DNA of 64,000 bases from Tanypteryx hageni. Its lineage: Eukaryota > Arthropoda > Insecta > Odonata > Petaluridae. Below, one piece after another: positions 13,016 to 24,806 of the stretch. The stretch covers positions 67,473,211 to 67,537,210 of the forward strand of contig CM054116.1 of NCBI GenBank assembly GCA_028673005.1, written 5' to 3'. Position 1 is the stretch's first letter. Each line of letters starts with the position of its first letter. A program made the position numbers and the translations under genes. The notes under the pieces are model-generated. The model did no database searches. It was given only the letters and a program-made list of their open reading frames with translations, and had not been told where the DNA came from.

Positions 13016-14330
13016 TGCCGAAAAATGGGCGACCTATGTGGCATTTCTATGTAGTTTCCACAATCACAATTTCGAATCAATATTTTCAATAAAATAAATA
13101 ACTATGTTGTTCGAATAACTTTTCCATGTCACCAATTTCAAATACATATATCAGCTTGTTTGAAATGTTATAAATGACATGTCGCTATTTTACCTAGCAT
13201 AATTTTACCAGAGTGATGATGCGATGTCACTCAAAAATTTAATTTATACGAATAAATATAATACGTTATATATTTTAATAAAAATATGCAGAAATGGGGA
13301 ACGTTCACACTCGTCTTCTTTATTAAAAATAAGAAATATGGTGACAATAGAACACGATAGAAAAATGTACATCACAATCTAAATTGAAATAAATGTACAA
13401 AGTGCAGCACGCTCGTCAAAAAGATAAATCTTGCAATTTATATGAACAATTTTTATTTATTCCATAATGAAAACCATTTTGAAAGTATGCATCTTCCGAG
13501 AAGATAAATAAAATTTTTGTACGACATAGCACATCCACTGAAGAGAATCTTTTATAAAAGTACAATTTTATATAATTATGGTACTTATGAAAAGTAGAAC
13601 GTGGGGAAGCAAAAAATCTCTCGAAGCCTTAGGAAAATATTTATGGAATGAATTTTCTAGAGTGATCTTTGATATTTCTCTGAAATAAAAATAATAATAA
13701 TTCTGAAAGAAGTTTAAATGGAACATTCTTTTTAAAAGTATCTTGACATGAGGAGTTCTACGAAGTCATAAGTCGAAACGACACGAATTTCCAATTATTC
13801 AAATTCGTTGAAAAATGCTAAGATCACAAGCAATGATTCGTAAGCAAAAAAAATAATAACTGCTATATCTCTCGACAGGCTTTGAAATTTATTAGGGGTT
13901 CGCAAAAACGTTAATTAATGTCTTTTGAAAAATGCATCCACTAGTCGTCATAGAAATTTCTTTCATGCATTTTCTCTCGCGGCTTTTTCACAAAGATAGT
14001 AGGTTGATAATGCCATCCAGAAGGAGAACAAATTGAGCTTTTTTAACTTCGATTGGGTGCAATTTTAAAAATGCACTTCTATTTTGTTAACGCCAAATTC
14101 AGAACTATTCGCAAGCGGTTGAATATCGTCTGTCCAAAATAAAAGAGATAATAGTTTTACACTGTTAAAATAGCGCAAATTTCCATTTCATGCGTCTGAA
14201 GCGTTTATCTTACTCTAAAAAAACATGGAACTGACATGCGCGTGTCACTTTCTGAAACGAATTAATTTTCAACGAGTTTAGTCGATAAACGAAGTATTTA
14301 AGCGCTAAATTATCCCCGATTCAAAGACTA
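13016..14330. other. Non-coding stretch, nothing recognised
   Basis: AT-rich, no ORF above chance and no terminal repeats found. Confidence 0.5.
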
Positions 14331-14333
14331 TAC

Positions 14334-14430
<97 letters not shown>
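14331..14430. repeat. Compound microsatellite (TA)n-(GA)n-Gn
   Basis: About 68 bp of TA/CATA repeats run straight into about 26 bp of GA and then six G residues. Confidence 0.95.
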
Positions 14431-15191
14431 AGTTTACGACTGCCCTTTTACTTCCTTGACCTTGGCGCAACCTTGAAGGCCATCGCGAGCAATATTTCTC
14501 TTTCTCCTACGAAACCGGCCATCACTTTCCCATTTACCCCTACCCTCTCTCTCTTCCTACATCCGCCGAATCACAAACAACATCAGAAACGAGCATACGG
14601 CTTTCTCTTTCCCACTCAAGACAATTCGAAAATAATACTCATTACGGAAGCCATTTCTCACCATCCAGTCTCGTTACTTATGTGATACTTTATCGCAGTT
14701 GAGTTGATATCTCATTAATCCTAGCGATTTATTTATTCCTTAGCTCTATGTAACCTGCCTGTAGATGTTTTTTCTCTACTCCCTTCCTTCTTCCTAAACA
14801 GTGTTTTTGGTAATACCTTCCTTAACCATTTACGTTCTACACTACCTTATTCATATTTTTGCATTTTTATTTGCTATTATAAAAAGAAAAGGTTCATGGT
14901 GTTAAAAATATCGTTTATCGTTGTTGAACAAGAATGTTGATATGGAGACTTAGGAAGTGCCCGAGAGGATTCTGGGTATCTATGTAACAACTTTACGGTA
15001 ACAATTCTGTTAATATCTTAGCACCTTAACAAAAGAATTAAAACATCTCGCGACAAATAACTTTGGAATATCTAACAAAAATCCTAAAAAACGACTCAAT
15101 AAACTGCTACATCACCAAATCGTAATGGCTTACCGGATGTGCTGGAGTACCAAAACATTTCCGTCCAAATGAATGCTTCTGCTCCATATGT
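14431..15191. other. Non-coding stretch, nothing recognised
   Basis: Only chance ORFs (the longest is 70 codons at 14473-14685, pyrimidine-rich). No element ends seen. Confidence 0.5.
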
Positions 15192-15199
15192 GTTTAGAG

Positions 15200-15694
15200 C
15201 AGTGGTTTTGAGGCAGATTCTTCAGGCGACCCCCGAAAATATTTAAGAAGAAAATACTCCAGTTTTCTCCATACGAGAGGAGGGAGAGACGACCATGATA
15301 AAGAAATTAATAATAAGAGAGTTTTCTATTTTGTGCTATTTATAAATACAAGATTAGCATCATAAGTTATTTTATTTACAACTATGTATGTGTATAAAAA
15401 TATCCAGACAATATGAGGTGTATAGTTTAATTTTTTAAGTACAAATCACTACTGAGATATAATTTCTTGTTAGTTTTTATTAAATAAAAGTAACTAATTT
15501 GTTAAAAAAGTTTTTATGCGTTGATAAGCTTCAGAATTTTCTATATTTGTTGAACGAAAGATATCGATAAATTTATACCTGCAGGACACTTAAAACTAGA
15601 ATAAAATCACTTGCCTTGGCGAAGAGTGCTTGTAACCCCCTAAAATCCTCTCGCGCCCCTCTTAGGAGGTCGCGAATCATCATTTGAGAAAGTG
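15200..15694. mobile_element. Non-autonomous hAT element with perfect 8-bp target duplication
   Basis: The left end is CAGTGGTTTTGAGGCAG followed by GGCGACCCCC; the right end on the minus strand is CACTTTCTCAAATG followed by CGCGACCTCC. CAGTGGTTCTCAAA and CGCGACC boxes are typical of one hAT MITE class. GTTTAGAG is duplicated exactly at 15192-15199 and 15695-15702. The 495-bp interior is AT-rich and has no transposase. Confidence 0.88.
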
Positions 15695-15702
15695 GTTTAG
15701 AG

Positions 15703-18700
15703 GATACTTCAAAGCCGTGGAATGTCCGAGGACTGTCAGTTTTTTAACAACAAGGTTTATGTGATTTTTAATATGTGGGTATTTAAGAGTCACGTCAGTT
15801 CCTCGAGGGTTAAGCAACCTAAAAACCCCTTATCTTCTTTTTAAATATACTATGTTACGAAATTCATTGCACCAGCTTGAATTCAGGCGCAAAATTTTGG
15901 GTTGGTTTATACAGGGATACACACACAACGCACATCTAGCACTTTTCTTAAGAAAACATAATCTTCCAATTCTTTCTCTCCCTCGCTTTTTCCCTCCGAT
16001 CCCGCTTCTCCACCTTCCTCTCTCTCCCTCTATCTCCACACGGAAAAAATATCGGACGAGATAATAGCTCCTTATCTCGCACTTGCACGGCGAGAGTACA
16101 GGGATTTTCCCCGTGCGGCGGATCGTAATATGACAGTATTCAAAGGGAGAAATGTGAGTCGGTCAACACAGTATCCCTTTGCGGAAAATAGTTTCCTATC
16201 TCCCTCCTCTAAAAATATAACGAAGCAGCCTATACGCGAAAGAATAACAATCGCGGTTTTTATCGTCCCGATTTTATATATCTCTCTCTCTCTCTCCATC
16301 TCCCTCGCCATTGATTGGATCCAGTGCTGGTGTGGGCGTAGAAACATGTCATCCACGTATCTCTTTGAAACACCTCTCTCTCTCCCTCACTATCTCACGG
16401 TGAATAGGCTCGGTTTATAGCCTTGATAGGTTCCCTGATTGCGCTGATCGATGGATTAATTTTCCTCCCCTTTGGATTAATGATTACTGCACGTATTCAC
16501 GAGACAAGGTGGGAAATCGGTTTTGCAATCGGTCGACGGTCCTGGCGATTGTTGCGTCGCCAATGACACTTTATCAGGACGACATTACGGCGGCGATAGT
16601 AAAAAAAGAAGAATAAAGCGGTGTAGCCTCGCGACGGAAAAATAATCGAGGGGAGATCTCGCGAGGGCGACTGGGACGTGAATCGGGATCCGTTTGGGGT
16701 GAATTACTGAGGGGTTTATTGATCAGGAATCGAGTCAGGCGTGGCTAAGGCGTGAATCGCGGTGCAAAGGAATCTTCCCTGACTGCATTTCGTGCAAATT
16801 GCTGCCTAGGAGGAATTCTTTTCGAAGGGATTATTGATATTTGATTTTTATCGGTATTCACTGATTCGTGGTTTCGTTAATGCCACGGAGTAAATATATT
16901 TTGCTCCGAGAAAAATCCGATCGATTTAATGGTTAACTATTACAATGTCCATAAGAAGATTATGTACAGTTTGGAGTCGAATTCAGAAGCAATGGTGGCA
17001 ATCATAAAAGTCACTATAAAATTATGCCCTGATATTTGGGATCTAGTTCTTCGATTGGTTGGATTTTTATTCACGCGCAAAGATTCATGCCCTACTGAAA
17101 AAATTAGGTGGAATGATAAATACTCTTCCTTTTTTCTCATGAGTGTATCTTAATGGACCATTTAAAAATTAAGAATATTTGATTCCCACTACCACGATCA
17201 ACCTGATTCAAAACTAAGCGCACCTTTTTGCCCTTTGCTCCCGATATTCAAAGAAGTAAATTAAAAAGAGCCCGTGCAGGTATTTATAGAGAGGACTGTG
17301 TTGGCCACCCGGCGTGCTAAACACACGGTGTGTTCTTTGCTTTAGCCTTATCTTTCAGGTAGCGATGAATTTCAAATTGCATTGTTTCTCCAGTCGCCGT
17401 GAAAATATCGGATAAATAAAACGTACGTTTATGATAAATGAAGCCGCAATCCGTAGTGATTCACCGATAATAGTAATGGTTTGATTTCAGCCATAAGGTG
17501 AGCTCGATGATATAGTTAGCCAAAGGTGTCTCTTCGGCCAACGAAACTGTACAAATTAAATCAAAATAAATGGAACTTTTTAATTGATATAATCGATATT
17601 AAATGGAAATATATATATAACCACATTTGTATAAAATTAGAAATATTTTATTTTTGTAAAGGTTTTTATATAAACAAATTGTATTTTTATATAAATAAAT
17701 TTATATATTCTTAATTAATGTTTTTCTCAACTGTGTGATGACTTCATGTCTCTATTACGAATTTATAAATGTATTCATTTTAGCATTCGAACTTTTATTT
17801 ATCGAATTTCTAGATAAACAATATGTTTGAGTTGGTTATATTGGGACGTTTTATTTTATATTTTCCCTAGACCATAATTTATAAGATGAAAGAAGTGTGG
17901 GATCTACTTCACAACAATTTTGAAACTAATAAAATTCGTCGATTTAGGCGAGACTCGTCTCCATTTTCCCCTTGACCTTATTTTACGAACATGTCTTATT
18001 TCGGAAACTCGGACGATGACAAGCGTAGGCGGCCATCAAGCGGTAGAGGCTAGGAGACCTCTCTTTATACTTTTCAAAAAGTTTTCCTCCCATAAACTTT
18101 CCGATATCCGGTCACTTCATAAAAGAGTTTCGGGATCCACGGGGAGTATCTCCTCCTGGAAATAATTGTTCCGAGAGGTTTCCAAAACGAGCCATTAATG
18201 GCATTCTCTTCTGGATACGAAAAGTTTCCCTCCCGATTCATTTTTGGCGAGTCCTTTATCTTATTTTTTTGCGGAGAGATCTTTTAGAAATTGCAGAGAA
18301 GACAGCGTCCGAGATTTAGCTGAAATACTGAAGGGATGATTTTTAAAAATTACGAGGGAATCACGAAGAGGTTGGTTTAGAAACTCTCGTAAGCCGTTGC
18401 AAAATTTTTCTGCGCCATCGAGGGTTATTTGAGATTTTATGAGAAAAGTGTGCATTAGAAAAGGAATCGCCAACAAATGACGACAGAATTACGGACGAAA
18501 ACATAGGTTTGAATTCGAGTGCAAGCTGAATACGAGTTTGGTACGCAATCAGTCGAGGATTGTTTTGGCTCAAGTTTCTGAATCTTAAAAGATCAACTCT
18601 TATCAAAGAAGGAACTGTATTTTACTACATGCGTAGGAAATTATAGCATATAAAATACTTATTTATGACTACAAAGAGGAAGAAGAGCTGGGTCGGGAAA

Positions 18701-19607
18701 TTTCAGAGGCTCTATGATCAAAGATGTGTTTGAAGGAGAAGTAAGAAGAAAAAGCCAAAGCTGATAAGTTACTTGAAAAATAATTACCTAGGATTGAATA
18801 AGTTCACAGAGAATAGGATACTGTGAATAATTCGGCTTGACACATAATGATGATGATTTTTTCAGCAAGGAAGTGTTCCTTTGCTGATAGTGATAAATGT
18901 TGTCAGAAGTAAAAATGCTTCCATAATTTGAAAATAACTATTTAATACAATCGTTTATGCAGCCAGGTTAATTAAACCATAGTTAATAATTAATACATTA
19001 CCTAAAAATTAAAATGGTCCAAAAGAGTAACATTGTAAGACATCTAAAATGGTCTTATACAATTATATGTTCGGAACAGTTAAATAGATCAAAGATTAAA
19101 AAAATACCCCGGAGCCATGAGATTCCAAACGTTAAGTAAAAAACTCACATTTTATTGGAAAACTACTTGAAAGACAAGGATAGATAATCAGAGCTAGGTT
19201 TAGCGTACTTCATATCAACGGAGAAGTAAAAAATATAATCCTCTTGAAACTTTTCTCAGTTTTTTGGACGGGAAAAGCGAAGATGATCTCTGAAAAAATC
19301 CCTTTCCTATACCTACGGCATACCATTCCGCGGAGGTTTTGCGAGGAAACTTGCTCCGAATCAGGCATTTCGATCTTTATTGCGCTACAGCCGCGATTGT
19401 TTTGGCGCAGGAGAAAAATAAATGAAGGCAAGAACGTTCTCCTCGTTTCATTTTTTCTATCTATTTTCATATTTGGTATACTCCCTTATGTGCCCTAACA
19501 CAATTACCTCTTTTCGTCACCTTGAGCTTTATTTATTCACGATCCTTTTCCCTCATCTTCATTTTTCCTAGCTCCCGTGTAGAGAACTTCGTAATATGTA
19601 TTGAATA
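15703..19607. other. Non-coding stretch, no gene recognised
   Basis: Mixed composition. The part from 16000 to 16800 is relatively GC-rich with many CpG dinucleotides, and a short CT run lies at 16280-16305. ORFs up to 96 codons are open but overlap on opposite strands and resemble nothing known. No exon, RNA gene or transposon end could be supported. Confidence 0.45.
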
Positions 19608-19609
19608 TA

Positions 19610-20073
19610 CAGACAGTCATCGACTTACGACACTTTTCAATTAGAGAACATGCTCCGACTTAAGGCACCGCTCCGCTCTCACGATAACTCTGCCGAGCCA
19701 AACTGATGCTTTTTTTTCTGGCAATGAGCACGATAATGAAAATGGCGCCAAAATGGCGACTCAGATATTAATGTATACGGCAGCTAACGATACGACAGGG
19801 CAGTGCAAAAACATTCCAAAATGTGGTTTAATTAGATTAAAATGAGTGTAATATTGTATAATTAATCTTTTCATTAACTGCCATATGTTATTAGTTCATT
19901 AGTACACTACCCTAGCTTAATTTTGGACAAAATAAGCTTTGTGTGCATCCTTCGAGCTCGCAACCCCAATTTATAAAGTTTTGCCAAGGGAAATGTGTGC
20001 GTCGAATTGCAGCGATTTAACCTAAGACGCGTTTTCCGGGAAAGCTACCTCAACGTAAGACAAGGATTGATGG
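19610..20073. mobile_element. TA-flanked MITE, pogo/Tigger-like
   Basis: After a TA (19608-19609) the left end reads CAGACAGTCATCGACTTACG; the right end on the minus strand reads CCATCAATCCTTGTCTTACG and is followed by TA (20074-20075). Ends with GACTTACG boxes and a TA target resemble pogo/Tigger-derived MITEs. The 464-bp interior has no transposase. The inverted repeats are only about 70% identical, so it is old. Confidence 0.6.
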
Positions 20074-20075
20074 TA

Positions 20076-20894
20076 CTCACTCTCGTCCGAACGTTTAAAA
20101 ATACTTTTGTAGGATATTCATCTGAGAGCGCAGATGTACTCCGTATTCTATCTCTTCATCATATACCTATTTCCGTCTCATTCTCTCATTCACCGCTATC
20201 TTTCTTCCCAGCTCAGGCATGAATGCCTTTTCCCCATTTATTTTATTTTTTAAACTCCTCTTCTTCCCCCGTAGGAGAAAGGCACTCCCAACCTCGCGAT
20301 TCCCTGGACTCCATCCGAGATCCTAAAGAGATCTTCTTTTCCGAACGTAAATTCCCTCTCATTCCCTAAGGACATTGAAATAATTCCCTCTTATGTCCAA
20401 AGAATTTTTCGTTAGTTCCTTCTTTCGCCGTCTTATCTTCCCTCCTCCCAACTATCCCTTTCCGTATTTCCCCCTTCCTTCTTCCCCTCTCCTGATACTT
20501 GCATCCTTTCTCTAATTGGTTCTTCCCCAATACACCAAAGAGCATTTCGCCGTCCCAATCTTCTTTCGCCGCACTATCTTGTTTTCTTTTCCACGCTGCA
20601 AAGTTTTTTTTGCATCGGGATTAAAATGTTTTTATAATCACATTATCTGGCATTGCGTGATTGCAAGAGAGAGATTGACCCAAATTGTAATAACCGGGTT
20701 TATCAAGTTGTTTCTATATTTATTGCGCCAAAAAATATAAAAATTACAAATACAGTTCTTAGATTTTTTATCATATCTGGTAGCACAGTCGAATGAAACT
20801 AGATAATTTATAATAATTTTTATCAAAACATTTAACAATAATTTTGGATTCAGAAATAGGCATTTAGGCGTTTTACAATAAGTGCATATGCGTA
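20076..20894. other. Non-coding stretch, pyrimidine-rich then AT-rich
   Basis: Pyrimidine-rich until about 20510, then AT-rich. No gene recognised. Confidence 0.45.
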
Positions 20895-21008
20895 GATTCT
20901 GAGTGTGTGAACCAAGGGTCCCTGGCGTGGAGCAATTTTCCCTAAACCTAGATTGTGTGAGATCGTGTGTGTCCAGTCCCTAGCGTAATATCCCATAAAC
21001 CGGCGTGC
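20895..21008 (+). repeat. Two tandem diverged copies of a 52-bp motif, also found at 29.3 kb
   Basis: Copy 1 holds GTCCCTGGCGTGGAG and CCTAAACCT; copy 2 holds GTCCCTAGCGTAATATCCC and ATAAACC. A third copy (CCCCTGGCGTGGAGGAGTAT, then GTAAACCTTGG) lies at about 29298-29348, upstream of a Penelope-like tail. The motif may be part of that element family. Confidence 0.6.
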
Positions 21009-22916
21009 ATGTACTTCCACTCTTACGGTTATGAGGTTATTTTTGATTACTCCCTAAATTTGCATTGAACCATAATGCTTAGGTTTTTCGTAGCTATATA
21101 GTATGTACGCCAAAAATAAACAACTTTTTTTACAAAGCTTCGTCTGATAATCACTTCGACAAGTGACAATTTTAGAATATTGTCAAGAAAAAATAACGAC
21201 TACTTTATTATAGATTCATAGAAAACGGACAGAAAAGAAGGTGAATTACAGTTATTCAAATACAAACATAAATAAGATAATTTTCGTTCTCTAGATCAAT
21301 AATAAAAATAGGAATGACCTACTTCAAAACCGTATTCCATTAATTTTAGAACAACAACACAAATTAAAAATTCAGCATTCGCACTCTAAAGAGTGATCCT
21401 ATAAAATTTGAAGCAAGATATAAACTGCACTAGATATAAGAAATCTCTTGAAATTCGTTTCAAAGGGCTATACCGAGTACAGTAGTAATAAGAGCTTTTG
21501 GTGTCTATTCATATTGTTCGCGCATTTTTTTAAAAATGAAGAATAACGAAACATTTCCGAATGGGATGGAAAAATGGGATGTGGAAAACATACGCGAATT
21601 TACCATATAAAATTTTAAAGAAAGCTTCAAAAAACGAGATTTACAAAAAGTGTGTTGAAAGCTTTTTTTAAAAAGATATCCATGAAAAACGAAAAAGATC
21701 ATTTCCGATAATCAATAACAGTCCCATTATAAATTATGTTTGGCAGGGACCCAACAACAAAGGATTTGGATAGTTTTACTTTTATTTAAAAAAATCCACA
21801 AGACCTTTAAATTCGTTAGCTGACGACCCCCGGGGAAAGCTTCAAGCCTATGTAAAAACGTCCGAGCCTGCTCATCTTCCCATCCACTCGAGCCGTCGAA
21901 CTGCGGTTGGCGCGCAGCGTATAGGATGAGATCGGATTGAATTCGCGGTTTCATTCAAAAGACTCGGGTATTAGCCATTTGAACTACTATATCATCGCCA
22001 CCGAAGGTTAATTAATCCTCAAGAGAAATAAAAACGCAAATCTTTCGTTTATTTTTCTAGTTTTTGCGCAGGTAAGGCTACTTCTCAAAAAATCAGCGAA
22101 GTGCCTTATTTCGTCGTCCCTCTATTTGCAGTAAATGTGTTTAATTAGCTCGAAAAGGGGTTTGGATAGCGGTCTTTGGTTACAGCCGCTAAAATAAATG
22201 TTCTCTTTGAGGTTCCCATACACTTGCAGAAAACATTTTGTTGTATCTTTTACGTGCATCTGAAGAAGTAACAGGAAAAGAAAAATTTAGCGCTCCAGGT
22301 TCTTCGTTTTATTAGGTTTGATCATGTAAATAAACGTTGAAAAAGTAGAGGAGAACTTTAATTTATCATAATATATATTAATGTATTTACGAGACGGACT
22401 AAAAGATTCCACTAAATATATAACAATATTATAATTTATGAATATGATTATCTTTTATTTCTGTTCACACGCGTTTGCAATCGATTGGCTATATAATAGG
22501 ATGATATTTTAAAAACGTTTATATTTTACTCGTTTTGATAGCATTCATTCAATGATTCGCAATTTCTATCATAATAAATATAAAGGTAGAAATATATTTA
22601 ACACAAAGTTGAACAAGCGTGTATTCAATGGTAAAAGTAATTTTTAACGATAAAAAAGGTTCAGTGAAGCACATAAGCATTTGTTTTATCAAGAAGTAGC
22701 ATCAAAATTAGTCCACCGATTGTTAGTTCTGATAATATTCTTCTAGGAAATGAGCATTGGAGACTATAAAGCCACAGTCATGATCAAGATTTAATAGTAT
22801 TTATGGTTTTGTTGGACAAAATTTCCTTAAATAAACATAGCATATGTGTGGTGTGAGAGATTTATAACATTATTATTATTTATAACTTATAATTATGCCA
22901 ATATACGAGTACATAA
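21009..22916. other. Non-coding stretch, nothing recognised
   Basis: AT-rich with chance ORFs only. Confidence 0.5.
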
Positions 22917-22918
22917 TA

Positions 22919-23147
22919 CAGGGTGATCCGTTTGGGTATGGGAAAAATAAAAATGTTGTGAAAATGAAGCAAGAAGTGGCACAGCGCTCATCTATTACGT
23001 GCGTAGTGATAAAACTTAGTTACAATTACCCGTTTTTGTAGGAAATGTGTGGCAAATACTGAGTTATAAAAGACAAATGTTTCCATTTCACAGCTTTTAT
23101 TTTATCCTTATTCGAACGGATCACCTGTACCCAAACAGACAACCCTG
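22919..23147. mobile_element. TA-flanked mariner-type MITE (229 bp)
   Basis: TA at 22917-22918 is followed by CAGGGTGATCCGTTTGGGTA; the minus-strand right end is CAGGGTTGTCTGTTTGGGTA, followed by TA at 23148-23149. The terminal repeats match at 17 of 20 positions. CAGGGTG is also the terminus of the mariner-type element at 26852, so a related transposase could have moved it. The interior has no coding content. Confidence 0.85.
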
Positions 23148-23149
23148 TA

Positions 23150-24677
23150 GTTCCTCCAATAGTTCACGCATTTTTATTATTTATTCATATTATAATTTAT
23201 TTATTATTAAAATTTATGTTTGTTATCGCTCGCAAATTCGTCCATTATATTCCTAATTATTACACGTTTGGTAATAGAAAGATCCGAGACTTTATAAGAC
23301 GTTGAAAGTATCTGAAACGGCGGAATAATTTTGCGCAGCGTAACGACTCATTGTGCGTCGCATTTCAGAGTTTTAATTAGCAGTTTCCTCAAATTCCCGA
23401 CGAGTTTTCCAAAGCCCGAAATACGCGCAAAGAAAGTAAAGACTGCAGACCCTGACAGATTAAATCGATGAAAAAATATCGGAAATTGGACGCGTACTCA
23501 ATCGTCCTGGGAACCGAAGGACGGAGCGAGAGACGGGGGAATAGAATGGTAACTCTTTAACGACGTCCAGAGGAACAAACTAATATTCGTTTGGTAACGA
23601 AACGAGAGCCTTAGGAAACTGTCTCGAACGCTTCTCTCTCTCTCTCACTTATACTCCCCCTCCGAATCTCTATGGATCCTCTCCCAATCACGTTCGGAAA
23701 CGGATGTCTATTTTCTTTCTCAGTCTCCCTAGTCCGGGAAGGGATTTGTAGATCGCGTCGTATCATCACCCAAGTATCCATCTAATGGCAATGCATCGAA
23801 TCCGGAAAAAAGAGCTCGAAACGGGAGAGGCTAGAGCCTACGAGAAATGGGAATCTTTGGTTTTATTTATTTTTTAACTCCCGAGTTACGTGAAGACGGC
23901 TGCAACCACTCTCCCTCTCGCATTTCTTTCCGGGGGAACCGAACCATTTCCTGAGGGTATTAAGAGACACCGAGCAGGCCCTGGCACATAAAAACGTTGT
24001 TGACTAGGTTAGGGAATCAATGGGATGGCGTTACGAGAGGTTCTGGTATCTCTTATGTTACGTTTTTTTTATTAGCTCTGGGAGAGGTTGTTCGAGTACA
24101 GCGCGTGTTCTGCTCAAGAAAAAAGAAAACTTCAAAGGAGTACTTTACGATATAAGGGGTGGTTGGTAAAAAGAGGAGGAGTTTTTTCTAAGGCAGCTGA
24201 CGGACTACTGGACTAGATCAATAAACATATCGCTTCGTTTTCCATCCATTGCGCAACTTTGAAATGACGAAATGAAGTTAATCTCCACTTTTGCGAAATA
24301 AACGTCTCATTTTGCAAAAAGGGAAACGGAATTGGCTAGCAAGACCATATGCCAAATCTTGGGAGGCTTGAAGCAGGATATGAAACTTCCTCGCAAGTAA
24401 AAATGTACGCTGAACTTTTGTATTTTGTCTCGATGGGGAATTAAAAGCATAACTATGTATATGACATTATTTTATTGGCAGAAGCTGAATTGCGTTTTAA
24501 AACATTTCGCTCTTTCTAAATGGAGCCCCAAATATCCATACGGAAACCCGCGGGGACATAATTAAATTTCAGAAGCGGCAGTAGAAGTAACTTTCCTAGT
24601 TTCCTGAAAGCTTGAATTCACTTTAGAAGCAAAGAGTACATCATGACCACCTACGCTACCTAACATTATTTATTTTA
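23150..24677. other. Non-coding stretch, CpG-richer
   Basis: The base composition is more GC-rich and CpG-rich than its surroundings from about 23300 to 24000, with a CT run at 23630-23650. No exon or promoter element can be supported. Confidence 0.4.
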
Positions 24678-24728
24678 ATGATCTCACATAAAGTATCCGT
24701 CATTACTGCTGGAATAAATGAAACTCGA

Positions 24729-24806
24729 ATGAACGTAAATACAAAGCTGTCCATTGTACTTTTCTTTATTTGTCTCTCTTCGATACTTCCAGCGGCTCTC
24801 CAAATG
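24729..24806 (+). CDS. Candidate first coding exon with signal peptide (tentative)
   Basis: An ATG at 24729 opens a 26-codon segment with a polar start, a hydrophobic core (LSIVLFFICLSS) and a small-residue end (PAA), which is the layout of a secretory signal peptide. It is followed at 24807 by GTAAGT, a perfect consensus 5' splice site, in phase 0. An in-frame ATG at 24678 could add 17 residues. If real, the exon would encode the leader of a secreted protein continued by a downstream exon I cannot identify. Against it: neither ATG has a strong start context, the frame also stays open past the donor to 24992, and a hydrophobic run plus GTAAGT can arise by chance in AT-rich DNA. Confidence 0.25.
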
